Shown here piece by piece: positions 1 through 8,549 of a stretch of DNA of 64,000 bases. The stretch is from JAHIKV01 sp963733145. Lineage in GTDB: Bacteria > Planctomycetota > Planctomycetia > Pirellulales > Thermoguttaceae. The notes beneath the pieces were generated by a model. The model was not told where the DNA came from. It did not search any database and saw nothing but the letters and a program-made list of their open reading frames with translations. The first letter of the stretch is position 1, and each line of letters begins with the position of its first letter. The stretch lies in the NCBI GenBank assembly GCA_963733145.1, contig CAVTCJ010000005.1, positions 496,001 to 560,000 of the forward strand. Reading direction: 5' to 3'. A program made the position numbers and the translations under genes.

Positions 1-1
1 G

Positions 2-865
2 CAGGTATTCCGAACCCATCTCCCCGAGGTGGTGTTCCACGCCGCCGCCCACAAACACGTCCCCCTGATGGAGGCCAACGTCGGCGAGGCGATCCGAAAC
101 AACGTCCTGGGAACCAAGTGCGTGGCCGACTTGGCAGACCAATTCGGCGTGCGGAGTTTTGTGCTGATCTCGACCGACAAAGCCGTCCGGCCCACCAGCG
201 TGATGGGAGCCTCCAAGCAGATCGCGGAACGCTACGTCCACACCCTCTCGCAGGAATCGTCCACCCGCTACATCGTCGTCCGCTTCGGCAACGTCTTGGG
301 GTCCGCCGGAAGCGTGGTGCCGGTGTTCCAAGAGCAAATTCGCCGCGGCGGCCCGATCACCGTCACCGACCGGAACATGACGCGGTTCTTTATGACCATT
401 CCCGAAGCCTCGCAACTCGTCCTCCAGGCCGCCACAATGGGCGCCGGCGGCGAAATCTTCGTGCTGGAGATGGGCGAGCAGGTCCGCATCGTCGATCTTG
501 CGCGAGACCTGATTCGGCTCTCCGGCCTGCCGGAAAACGCCATCGAGATCGTCTTTACCGGCATCCGGCCGGGCGAGAAACTGTACGAAGAATTATATTT
601 TGAGGACGAACAAACCCTGCCCACCTCGCATCCGAAGCTGCGGGCGGCGTATCATCGGCCCTATTCCCTGGTGGAGGTCCGACGCGCAATCGCCCAACTC
701 CAACGCCTGGTCAACGATCCGGAAGAGTTGCTCCGCCGGAAACTCCGCGAGATCGTCCCCGAATTTCATTCGCCCCAGGAGGCCGTCGAGGAAAGAGGGG
801 TGGTCGAGGAAGCCGAGCGTATCCCCGCCTACTCAAAAAAACACGAAGTGAAGGCCAGCGCGTGA
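2..865 (+). CDS. CapD/FlaA1/PglF-type nucleotide-sugar 4,6-dehydratase, C-terminal part (5' end outside window)
   Basis: The frame is open from base 2, so the gene is cut by the window edge; GTG codons at 29 and 32 are internal. The visible 287 codons match the NAD-binding domain of membrane-anchored UDP-GlcNAc 4,6-dehydratases. They include HAAAHKHVPLME, then STDKAVRPTSVMGASK, in which the usual SDR Tyr is Met and the Lys is kept, as is typical of CapD/FlaA1/PglF. RFGNVLGSAGSV and GIRPGEKLYEEL follow. The N-terminal membrane segments expected in long family members would lie upstream. The product would be a UDP-4-keto-6-deoxy sugar for the polysaccharide locus that follows. The last ~25 codons are charged and poorly conserved. 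Confidence 0.9.
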   Translation, partial: QVFRTHLPEVVFHAAAHKHVPLMEANVGEAIRNNVLGTKCVADLADQFGVRSFVLISTDKAVRPTSVMGASKQIAERYVHTLSQESSTRYIVVRFGNVLGSAGSVVPVFQEQIRRGGPITVTDRNMTRFFMTIPEASQLVLQAATMGAGGEIFVLEMGEQVRIVDLARDLIRLSGLPENAIEIVFTGIRPGEKLYEELYFEDEQTLPTSHPKLRAAYHRPYSLVEVRRAIAQLQRLVNDPEELLRRKLREIVPEFHSPQEAVEERGVVEEAERIPAYSKKHEVKASA

Positions 866-1310
866 CCCCGACGCCGCCGGTAAGCAGTGCTTCCATGACG
901 GCAAGCCTCCCCCGGCCCACGCAATCGCGCCAATCCGCACATCCGGCGCCGCTCTCTTCGCGCCGGTTCTCGATCGCAAAACGAGTCGGATGCGCTTCAG
1001 GCCGCTTGCGCCATTCGGAAATCGACACTATATTATTGTATCGGCCCCAGAGGTAATTAATAACTCGTAGGGTGCTTGTTACGCACCACCTGCCGGTGTT
1101 GCATGGTGCGTTTCTCACACCCTGTAAGAAATTCGCCGCTGTAGGATGCGGGATCCGGAGACAAAGAGAAGTGCCGGCTGCTCTAAACCGGACCGGTTAG
1201 ATTAAGCGCAATGAGGCGCCGAAATTATATTTTGTGCGACCGTTTCCCGGGGACGACGTGTCACCCACGGGAACGGAGTCTGCGCCAAACCCATTCTCAG
1301 GAACAATACT
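866..1310. other. Gene-free stretch with a short palindromic repeat
   Basis: I see no supported gene. Around 1070-1125 lies an imperfect palindrome built on TGCTTGTTACGCACCACC and a later ATGGTGCG, resembling the dispersed GTAGGGTGCGTTACGCACC-type repeats of many bacteria. The rest is unremarkable; a promoter for the next gene may lie here but none is clear. Confidence 0.5.
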
Positions 1311-2924
1311 GTGACTAAGGCAATCGCCGTAATTGGATGTGGTTATTGGGGGAAAAACCTGGTGCGCGTGTTTTCGCAACTCGGCGCGCTGAAATGCGTC
1401 TGCGACACCGACGCCGCCCGGTTTGACAAGCTGACCATTGAGGGGGAACGGCCCACGTTCACCGCCGACCTGGCCGACGTGCTCCAGAACCAAAGCCTGG
1501 GCGCCGTGGCCGTGGCGACTCCGGCCGCTACGCATTTTGAAGTCGTCCGGCTCTGCCTGGAGGCCGGCAAGGACGTGTTCGTCGAAAAACCGCTGGCCCT
1601 GAACGCCGGCCAGGGACAAGCATTGGTCGCCCTGGCGAAAAAACACGCGCGAATCCTCATGGTCGGCCACATCCTCCTCTACCACCCGGCCGTCATCAAG
1701 CTCCGTCAGTTAATCCAGGAAGGCGCCCTGGGACGCATCTTGTACTGTTACTCGAACCGGCTGAACATGGGCCTGATCCGCACCGAGGAAAACATCCTCT
1801 GGAGCTTCGCCCCCCACGACATCTCCGTCATGCTCCATCTGCTGGGCGAGGAGCCGGTCTCGGCCGAGGCCGAGGGGCAAAGCTACCTCACCCCCGGCGT
1901 GTTCGACGTGACCCTCAGCCGGCTCCGCTTCCGCAGCGGCGTGACCGGACACATCTTTGTCAGTTGGCTGCACCCTTCCAAAGAGCAGAAGTTCGTCGTC
2001 GTCGGCACGGAGCAGATGGCCGTCTTCGACGACACCGCCGAGAAGAAGCTCTTGCTCTATCCCCATCGCGTGGATTGGGCCAGCCGCGCCCCGAAGGCCG
2101 TCAAGGCCGACGCCGTGGCGGTCGAATTGGAGAAGGCCGAGCCGCTGAAGGAAGAATGTCGCCATTTCCTCGACTGCGTGGCCGAGCGCCGCGAGCCCCG
2201 CTCCAGCGGCGAAGAAGGGCTGCGGGTGTTGAAAGTCCTCGGCGCCTGCCAGAAATCCCTGGAAAAGGACGCCCCCTCGCCGTTCGGCGCCGACGCGTCC
2301 AAAGCTCAAAAATCCGCCGAACACGACTACGTCGCCCACGAAAGCGCCTACGTCGACCAGCCCTGCACGATCGGCAAGGGGACCCGAATCTGGCACTTCT
2401 CCCACATCATGAAGGGGGCCAAGATCGGCGAGAAATGCTCGATCGGCCAGAACGTAGTGGTCGGTTCGGACGCGGTCATCGGCAACGGCGTGAAAATCCA
2501 GAACAACATCTCGATCTACGACAAGGTGACGATCGAGGACGGCGTGTTTTGCGGACCCTCGATGGTCTTCACCAACGTAATCAATCCCCGTAGCGAGATT
2601 GTCCGCAAGGACGAATACCGCCCCACGCTGATCCGCCGCGGGGCCACGCTGGGGGCCAACTCGACGATCGTCTGCGGCCACACGGTCGGCCGCTACGCTT
2701 TCATCGCAGCGGGGGCCGTGGTGGCGAGCAATGTGCCCGACTACGCGTTGATGGTCGGCGTCCCCGCCCGGCAACGCGGCTGGATGTGCCGCTGCGCCGC
2801 CGCCAAGCTCGATTTCGATCCGGCCGGCGCCGCCGCCTGCCCCATCTGCAAGGCCAAATACCGCCTGGAGAACGGGCAGGTGCGGGAAATCGCTCCCCCC
2901 GGTGAAAAAACTTCCGATCCATGA
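1311..2924 (+). CDS. Gfo/Idh/MocA oxidoreductase fused to a left-handed beta-helix N-acetyltransferase (WbpB-WbpD/WlbA-WlbB-like)
   Basis: A 537-residue bifunctional protein with a GTG start. Residues 1-315 are an NAD(P)-dependent oxidoreductase with nucleotide-binding GCGYWGKN at 9-16 and VEKPLAL at 91-97. Residues ~330-505 are a hexapeptide-repeat acyltransferase (GKGTRIWHFSHI, then IGNGVKIQNNISIYD) like WbpD/WlbB. A CxC...CxxC cluster near 492-514 suggests a small zinc ribbon at the C-terminus. In the known diacetamido-uronic acid pathway, WbpB oxidises C3 of UDP-GlcNAcA, an aminotransferase (WbpE) adds the amine, and WbpD acetylates it. The aminotransferase is the next gene, which supports that reading. 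Fusion of the two flanking steps in one chain is the notable point. Confidence 0.9.
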   Translation: MTKAIAVIGCGYWGKNLVRVFSQLGALKCVCDTDAARFDKLTIEGERPTFTADLADVLQNQSLGAVAVATPAATHFEVVRLCLEAGKDVFVEKPLALNAGQGQALVALAKKHARILMVGHILLYHPAVIKLRQLIQEGALGRILYCYSNRLNMGLIRTEENILWSFAPHDISVMLHLLGEEPVSAEAEGQSYLTPGVFDVTLSRLRFRSGVTGHIFVSWLHPSKEQKFVVVGTEQMAVFDDTAEKKLLLYPHRVDWASRAPKAVKADAVAVELEKAEPLKEECRHFLDCVAERREPRSSGEEGLRVLKVLGACQKSLEKDAPSPFGADASKAQKSAEHDYVAHESAYVDQPCTIGKGTRIWHFSHIMKGAKIGEKCSIGQNVVVGSDAVIGNGVKIQNNISIYDKVTIEDGVFCGPSMVFTNVINPRSEIVRKDEYRPTLIRRGATLGANSTIVCGHTVGRYAFIAAGAVVASNVPDYALMVGVPARQRGWMCRCAAAKLDFDPAGAAACPICKAKYRLENGQVREIAPPGEKTSDP

Positions 2925-2952
2925 TACATTACTCCTATTCCGTCCCCGTAAG

Positions 2953-3150
2953 TGTTCGCGGGGCGGCAGGGGACTGGTCCATTTTTCGGCGGAAAAACGT
3001 TATTTCACCGACAAACCGTGGGCCGAAAACATGGACCTGTCCCCCTCCCGCCGCCCCAGGGGGACAGTCCCATTTTCGCGGCGGCAAAGCTAATTCGGGG
3101 GCTATGTCCCGCGCACCGCGAAAATGGACCTGTCCCCTGTGAACGATTAC
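2953..3150 (+). repeat. Long palindromic repeat, copy A (BIME/REP-like)
   Basis: About 198 bp made of two successive imperfect hairpins. The first pairs GGGGACTGGTCCATTTTTCG with CGAAAACATGGACCTGTCCCC-type sequence, the second GGGGACAGTCCCATTTTCGC with GCGAAAATGGACCTGTCCCC-type sequence. The outer ends are GTTCGCGGGG and CCCCTGTGAACG. Similar units lie at 23203, 26971 and 54304, with half-size relatives at 36253, 36504, 38063 and 63052. No transposase is seen nearby. Confidence 0.85.
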
Positions 3151-3192
3151 CCGTCCCCTAATTCCTATCAGTCCCATTTTCCAATAAACCCC

Positions 3193-4368
3193 ATGACCCA
3201 ACCCACCACCGTTCCTCTGCTTGACTTGAAGGCCCAATACGCCACGATCCGCGACGAAGTCCGTGCCGCCGTCGACGCCGTGCTCGACTCGCAAATGTGC
3301 ATCCTCGGCAAGACCGTCTCCGACTGCGAGGCCCAACTGGCCGAATACTGCGGTTGCCCCCACGCCATCGCCGTCTCCTCGGGCAGCGACGCCCTGCTGG
3401 TCAGCCTGATGGCCGAAGGGATCGGCCCCGGCGACGAGGTAATCACCACGCCCTACACCTTCTTCGCCACCGCCGGGGCCATCGCCCGGGTCGGCGCGAA
3501 GCCGGTCTTCGTCGATATCGATCCGGCGACCTACAACATCGACCCGGCCGGCATCGAGGCCCGGCTCACCCCCAACACCAAGGCCATCCTGCCGGTCCAT
3601 CTCTACGGCCAGTGCGCCGACATGGACCCGATCATGGCCCTGGCCGACGGGCGGGGAATCCCCGTCGTCGAGGACGCCGCCCAGGCCATCGGCTCGGAAT
3701 ACAAAGGCCGCCGGGCCGGCTCGATGGGCCGCTACGGCTGCTTCAGCTTCTTCCCCTCGAAGAATCTCGGCGCGGCCGGCGACGGCGGACTGGTCACCGC
3801 CCGGGACGAGGCCGTGGCCGAGCGGGTCCGCGTGCTCCGGGTCCACGGCTCGAAGCCGAAGTATTACCATTCGCTGATCGGCGGCAACTTCCGCTGCGAC
3901 GCCCTGCAAGCGGCCATCGTCGCCGTCAAGCTCCGCCACCTGGACAAGTGGACCGCCGGCCGTCAGTCGAATGCCGCCCGCTATCGCCGGCTCTTCGCGG
4001 CCGCCGGTTTGAGCGTGGCCGATTCTCTCCCCTCTCCCTCTGGGAGAGGGGCCGGGGGTGAGGGCCTGGTCCAACTCCCCGTCGAGATCGAGGGCAATCG
4101 CCACATCTACAACCAGTTCGTCATCCGAGTGCCACGGCGCGACGAGTTGCAGGCGTATTTGAAAGAGCAGAAGATCGGCAACGAGGTCTACTATCCGGTC
4201 CCGCTGCACGTGCAAAAGTGCTTCGCGTATCTCGGCTACCGCGAGGGCGACTTCCCCGAGAGCGAGCGGGCCGCCCGCGAAACCCTCGCCCTGCCGATCT
4301 ACCCCGAGTTGTCCGACGAGCAGGCCGAGCGGGTGGTCGAGTGCATCGGCCGGTTTTTGAAGGGATGA
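3193..4368 (+). CDS. DegT/DnrJ/EryC1/StrS sugar aminotransferase (WbpE-like)
   Basis: A PLP-dependent nucleotide-sugar aminotransferase of 391 residues from the ATG at 3193. The frame is open back to 3124, but those codons lie in the repeat, so the later ATG followed by TTVPLLDLKAQY, a typical family start, is chosen. FFPSKNLGAAGDGG holds the Schiff-base lysine, and VVEDAAQAIGSEYKGRRAG precedes it as expected. Next to the WbpB-WbpD fusion, the likely role is amination of the 3-keto sugar made there. Near its C-terminal third the protein carries an extra LPSPSGRGAGGEG encoded by an in-frame repeat at about 4025-4066. Confidence 0.92.
   Translation: MTQPTTVPLLDLKAQYATIRDEVRAAVDAVLDSQMCILGKTVSDCEAQLAEYCGCPHAIAVSSGSDALLVSLMAEGIGPGDEVITTPYTFFATAGAIARVGAKPVFVDIDPATYNIDPAGIEARLTPNTKAILPVHLYGQCADMDPIMALADGRGIPVVEDAAQAIGSEYKGRRAGSMGRYGCFSFFPSKNLGAAGDGGLVTARDEAVAERVRVLRVHGSKPKYYHSLIGGNFRCDALQAAIVAVKLRHLDKWTAGRQSNAARYRRLFAAAGLSVADSLPSPSGRGAGGEGLVQLPVEIEGNRHIYNQFVIRVPRRDELQAYLKEQKIGNEVYYPVPLHVQKCFAYLGYREGDFPESERAARETLALPIYPELSDEQAERVVECIGRFLKG
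4025..4066 (+). repeat. In-frame GC-rich palindromic insertion inside the aminotransferase
   Basis: The sequence CTCTGGGAGAGGGGCCGGGG and flanks encode LPSPSGRGAGGEG. The same DNA and peptide recur at about 24059-24090, at 63540-63580 inside the kinase, and untranslated at 53775-53862. Family relatives have no such segment, so it reads as an inserted repeat that keeps the frame. Confidence 0.8.
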
Positions 4369-4883
4369 GCGTAGTTGTGTCCACAAAGCCGCGACCGTGG
4401 GTCGCGCCCCGAACATAAAGCCGCGGTATGAGACTATATTCAGGGTGCAAGTTTTGCTTTGCAGGGGCGTTTACGCCCCTTGTCCGCCGAAGGCGGTATT
4501 AGGCCCGGCGTTTACGCCGGGTTGGGGGAGAATGGATATTATTATGACAGTCAGGTCCGTTTACGGGCCTCCCGATAGCGGGGCCAACGTGTGCAGGACG
4601 CCCGTAAACGGGCGTGACAGCAGCGCTGACAACGCCTGCCAACCCGTGCTAAAGCACGGGCCTAATACCGCCTACGGTGGGAACGCCCGTAAACGGGCGT
4701 AGGTTTATCCAGTATTATCGCCAAGTGCAACTTGCACCCATCCCCGAACCCCCCGTTGCTCTCCCGCTTGCCGAAAACGTCCGATTCTGGTATGCTGATG
4801 GTTGGGTCAAGGCGGTGCGGGGCACCACCATCGAGAAGGGCATTCTCTCTACTACGAGGCGGCCGCCGTCGAAGGGTAGCGCT
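4369..4883. repeat. Gene-free stretch packed with short inverted repeats
   Basis: No supported gene. Between ~4455 and 4703 there are several copies of small palindromes: GGGGCGTTTACGCCCC, CCCGGCGTTTACGCCGGG, GCCCGTAAACGGGC (twice) and CCGAAGGCGGTATTAGGCCC with a later inverted CTAATACCGCCTACGG. Related units occur at 6170-6225, 27182-27263 and 30717-30799. Confidence 0.7.
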
Positions 4884-6005
4884 ATGAAGAGGCACATCCG
4901 TTCCAGAACCGTTCACCAGTCGCGCGTAGGGTGGGACAAGCGGAGCGCGGTCCCACCAACCACGGCGACAAACATGGTGGGACCGCGCTGCGCTTGTCCC
5001 ACCCTACCCGTCCGCGGCTTCACGCTGGTCGAGTTGCTGGTCGTAATCACGATCATCGGCATCCTCGCCGGCCTGATTACCGGCGCCGCGTACTACGCCA
5101 AGATCGCCGCCAACAACGCCGCCATCTCGATGGAAGTCAATCAAATTCAGACGGCCTGTGAAGACTATAAGGCCAAGTTCGGCGAGTATCCGCCGGATTT
5201 CGCGGGAATCAACGACGGGACGTATGGGGATGTGGCGAAAAGCGCGGTCCTGCGACATTTGGCGAAAGCGTTTCCCCTGTTTGTGATTACCGGTAACACC
5301 ATTGATGACAAATGGGACTATCTGCGGGGTGTCGTCCTCAGCAACTGGCACATGAACATCAACAACCTTTCGCCGGCTTCAGCGTTGGTATTCTGGCTTG
5401 GCGGTCGGCCGGATTGGAGAGTCGATACTGATGGCAATGCTATCTTGCCGGGAGCCGGTGGTTACGCCGCCTTGGATCCGCCTTTGCGCGGATTTTTGGG
5501 TTTCAGTGCAGATCCAACCAATCCGTTCAACAATAGCGCTAGCCGCATCAAGCCGTTTCTCGACATTGATCCAAATGGCCTGAGAGATGTTGACCTGATA
5601 GTTAATTCTGTTGGTGTCGGGTGTTTCTACTATTGGCCTAAACAAGCGATGGGAATGCGGACGACTGGCCCGCTGGTCTATTTCCGCGCCGAAAACGGCA
5701 ACTACACGATGGATGGCAACGCCGCGTCGAACACCTTCGCCAACGTCAAAACCGAAGGCGTCGGTGGCGTTTGGCCGGCGATCAATATCGAGACGTCGCA
5801 ACTCGGCTCAAATCCGCCCCAGTTGTCCTGGATCAATCCCCAATCTATCCAGATTTTCTCGTCCGGCATGGATACGATGTACTCGGCACCGAATCCGCCT
5901 GGTCCCTATCATTTCCCCACCGGCGACAATTATAATCCGATTGGACACACCTACGACGACATCACGAACTTCAGCAACGGCACGCTGGGGAACGCGATAA
6001 AGTAA
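4884..6005 (+). CDS. Type II secretion/type IV pilus-like pseudopilin with an unusual long leader
   Basis: A 373-residue protein starting at the ATG at 4884. Residues ~43-70 carry the class III signal RGFTLVELLVVITIIGILAG, with prepilin-peptidase cleavage after the Gly of RGF and Glu at +5, followed by the hydrophobic helix. The remainder is a periplasmic domain of the planctomycete pseudopilin kind with no further motif. The leader before the cleavage site is ~43 residues, far longer than usual, because an inverted repeat (4926-5007) is translated in frame as VGWDKRSAVPP and following residues. The gene is not clearly in an operon with its neighbours. Its role in export or adhesion is inferred from the leader only. 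Confidence 0.85.
   Translation: MKRHIRSRTVHQSRVGWDKRSAVPPTTATNMVGPRCACPTLPVRGFTLVELLVVITIIGILAGLITGAAYYAKIAANNAAISMEVNQIQTACEDYKAKFGEYPPDFAGINDGTYGDVAKSAVLRHLAKAFPLFVITGNTIDDKWDYLRGVVLSNWHMNINNLSPASALVFWLGGRPDWRVDTDGNAILPGAGGYAALDPPLRGFLGFSADPTNPFNNSASRIKPFLDIDPNGLRDVDLIVNSVGVGCFYYWPKQAMGMRTTGPLVYFRAENGNYTMDGNAASNTFANVKTEGVGGVWPAINIETSQLGSNPPQLSWINPQSIQIFSSGMDTMYSAPNPPGPYHFPTGDNYNPIGHTYDDITNFSNGTLGNAIK
4926..5007. repeat. Inverted repeat of the GTAGGGTGGG family inside the prepilin leader
   Basis: The arms GTAGGGTGGGACAAGCG (4926-4942) and CGCTTGTCCCACCCTAC (4991-5007) are perfect inverses around a GCGGTCCCACCA/TGGTGGGACCGC inner pair. A sister copy is intergenic at 29197-29273, and a half copy sits inside the M56 gene at 55938. 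Confidence 0.9.
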
Positions 6006-6362
6006 CGTCCGATTCCGCGTTGCGATTATTTTCCATCCATAGAGCGGCCTCTAAACAGGGGGCCGAGAATGAGCTTGTGGCACAGCCGCCCTCGGCTGTG
6101 CGGAATCGCCCCGAACAGCCGAGGGCGGCTGTCCCACAAACATTCTTGGACGCCAGCGAAGGATCGTTTACGATCCGTTCCGCCGCAGGCGGTATTCGGC
6201 CCGGCGTTCACGCCGGGTTCGAGGGGACGGGAGTTCATCATCCCGCATTACCGCGTCCCGCATCACGCCGCGTGGACGCGGCGGCTAAACGGATGCAACA
6301 CCCCGCATCCCCGCATCCCCGTATCCCCGCATCCCCGCATCCCCGCATCCCGCGTTTAATCC
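6006..6362. repeat. Gene-free stretch: three repeat types including a 9-bp tandem array
   Basis: No gene supported. At 6074-6140 CAGCCGCCCTCGGCTG is paired with an inverted CAGCCGAGGGCGGCTG. At 6165-6222 are the CGTTTACG and CCCGGCGTTCACGCCGGG palindromes. At 6300-6354 a tandem array of about six units of CCCCGCATC ends eight bases before the next start codon. Confidence 0.7.
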
Positions 6363-8549
6363 TTGACCGAACAGTTCGATCCATATCGCAAGTGGCTGGG
6401 GATTCCGGCCCAGGATCAGCCGCCGCACCACTACCGGCTGCTGGGCATCGAGCCCTTCGAGTCGGACCCCGAGGTGGTCTGCAACGCGGCCGACGCCCGG
6501 ATGGCCCACGTCAAGACCTATCAGACCGGCAAGCACTCGGACCACTCGCAGCGGCTGTTGAACGAACTGGCGACGGCCAAAATCTGCCTGCTGAACCCGG
6601 CGAAGAGGGCGGAGTACGATCGGCGGTTGAGGGAGAGGCTGGAGGGGAGAGAGGAGAGGGGAGAGAGGAGAGGGGAGGGGGACGAGGAAAACGCCCCCGG
6701 ACAGCGGTCCGGGGGGGGCGTCGCGGAAGAGTTGGACGATTTTTCGTCCCTCGTTCTCCCCCCGCGAGCGTCGGACTACATCGTCCGCGGCCGGAGGAAA
6801 AAGCAGCCGTCGTGGCTCGTGCCGTCGATCGTGTTCGGCGCCTTGGCCTTGCTGGCCCTGGTGCTGGCCATCGCGTATCAAAACGGCTTGGCCGATCGCG
6901 GCTCAAAGCGGAACGACCCCGCCCGGAAGGAGCTTCCGCCGGTCCACGCGAAGAATCCGGCGCCGGCGTCCAAGCCCAAGCCGTCGCGGCCGCAGCCGAC
7001 TCATCCGAGAGCGCCTCGGCCGGCACCCCCGCGGCGTGAGCAGGAGCCGCCCGCGAAGCCCGACCAGCCGCCGGTCAAGGCAGCACATCCGCAGCCGGCG
7101 CCGATTATCGAGCAGCCCGAGCCGACCGAGCCTCCAGCGGAGCAGCCCGCTCACAAACCGCCGGCGATTCGCAAGAAGCTGGCGGTTCCCGACGCGGCGG
7201 CGCAACACAAAGCGGAGGTAGAGATTCGGAAGCGATTCGCCCAGCAGTTCGCGGCCGGGGATACGATCATGGGCAAGCTTCTCCTGGCCGCCAGGTTGCG
7301 GGTTGAGGCGCGGGCGGCAACAGAGGATCCGGCGGCGCGGTTCGTTCTCTATCGGCTCTCGGGCGAGTTGGCCGCCCGAGCGGGCAAATTGAGCCAGGGT
7401 TTCACGACCATCGACCTGATTGCCGAGCGGTTTGACGTGAATCCCTGGGCAATGAAGGCCGATTTGGCCGAGACGGTGGTCTCCGGGCGCCGCGTCGCCG
7501 GCGACGATGCGGATACGATCGCGCAGAGGTGGCTTCAGACCGAGACGTTGAGGGAACTGGCCGACGAGGCCGCGGCCGGCGACGACCTGACGACGGCGGT
7601 GCGGGCGGCGAAGCTGGCGGCCTCGACGGCCAAGATGACGAAAGACCCCCTGCTTATTCGAGATGCGTCGGCTCGACTGCGGGGAATGGACTACATGAAG
7701 TCCCGCTTCCGTCCGGTCGAGGCGGCGCTGGCCGTGCTGGCCGAAAATCCGGCCGACGCGGAAGCGAACCTGACCGTTGGCCGGTGGCGGTGCTTCGCCA
7801 TCGGCGATTGGAAGCGGGGCCTGCCGCTGTTGGCGAAGGCGAGCGACCCGGCCTTGGCCGATCTGGCCCGCCGCGATCTGGCTGAACCCGCGGCGGTCCG
7901 GGACTGCCTGGCGCTGGCCGACGCCTGGTATGCCGCGGCCGAGAAGGAACCGCCGCCGACCAAGACGGGCCTGCTGACGCGGGCCTGCTACTGGTACGAG
8001 CGCGTCCCGCCGGTGGTCTCGGGGGAGGACAAGGCCCGGACGAGCAAGCGTCTTGACGAACTGCACAAGAAGGACATCTGGGGGGAGCGGATTCGCGGTG
8101 CGATGGTGATCGGCGACGTGGCCTTGAGCAGGCGCGGAGCGAAGGCGGAGGGGCCGTCCGCGCCGGAGAAGATGCTCGACGGCTTCACCGCCACGAATGA
8201 AAAGGATTGCTCGGCCTATGGGAAATGTCCCTGCCGCTGGGTAATCACGCTCGACAAGGTCTATCAGCTTCGCGAGATTCGCTTCAAGCTGCACGATTTT
8301 AACCGCAAACGGGCGTACCGTTACGTTCTTTCCGTCTCGGCCGACGGCGACCACTACACGGTGGTCAAGGACGCGAGCCGCGGCGAGTGGCGCGGCTGGC
8401 AGCAGATTTTCCTTTCCTCCCGTCCGGTGAAGACGATTCTGCTGGAGGGGCTGTATTGTACCACTGGACCGGATTTCGCGGTAATCGAACTTGAGGCATA
8501 CTGCATTCCGCCGTTGGGGGCGCGGCCGGCGGGCGGGTCGCACAGATGA
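6363..8549 (+). CDS. Planctomycete J-like domain membrane protein with C-terminal discoidin-like domain
   Basis: A 728-residue protein with a TTG start, which leads directly into the conserved FDPYRKWLGIPAQDQPPHHY block. Residues 1-95 are the J-like region common in planctomycete kinases and scaffold proteins (LLNELATAKICLLNPAKRAEYD). A low-complexity Glu/Arg/Gly segment at ~96-120 comes from purine-rich repeat DNA. A single transmembrane helix lies at ~158-180 (VFGALALLALVLAIAY), then a Pro-rich linker, an alpha-helical middle, and a terminal ~150-residue beta domain resembling F5/8 type C folds. The protein likely sits in the inner membrane with the C-terminal part outside. The function is not known. 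Its stop overlaps the flippase start (ATGA), so the two are probably co-translated. Confidence 0.75.
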   Translation: MTEQFDPYRKWLGIPAQDQPPHHYRLLGIEPFESDPEVVCNAADARMAHVKTYQTGKHSDHSQRLLNELATAKICLLNPAKRAEYDRRLRERLEGREERGERRGEGDEENAPGQRSGGGVAEELDDFSSLVLPPRASDYIVRGRRKKQPSWLVPSIVFGALALLALVLAIAYQNGLADRGSKRNDPARKELPPVHAKNPAPASKPKPSRPQPTHPRAPRPAPPRREQEPPAKPDQPPVKAAHPQPAPIIEQPEPTEPPAEQPAHKPPAIRKKLAVPDAAAQHKAEVEIRKRFAQQFAAGDTIMGKLLLAARLRVEARAATEDPAARFVLYRLSGELAARAGKLSQGFTTIDLIAERFDVNPWAMKADLAETVVSGRRVAGDDADTIAQRWLQTETLRELADEAAAGDDLTTAVRAAKLAASTAKMTKDPLLIRDASARLRGMDYMKSRFRPVEAALAVLAENPADAEANLTVGRWRCFAIGDWKRGLPLLAKASDPALADLARRDLAEPAAVRDCLALADAWYAAAEKEPPPTKTGLLTRACYWYERVPPVVSGEDKARTSKRLDELHKKDIWGERIRGAMVIGDVALSRRGAKAEGPSAPEKMLDGFTATNEKDCSAYGKCPCRWVITLDKVYQLREIRFKLHDFNRKRAYRYVLSVSADGDHYTVVKDASRGEWRGWQQIFLSSRPVKTILLEGLYCTTGPDFAVIELEAYCIPPLGARPAGGSHR

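Noticed and set aside
2935..4416. Long minus-strand open frame of 493 codons
   Set aside because: It is antisense to the aminotransferase, has no family motifs and is explained by high GC.
6903..8543. Minus-strand open frame of 546 codons
   Set aside because: Shadow of the J-like membrane protein; Arg/Gly-rich and without motifs.
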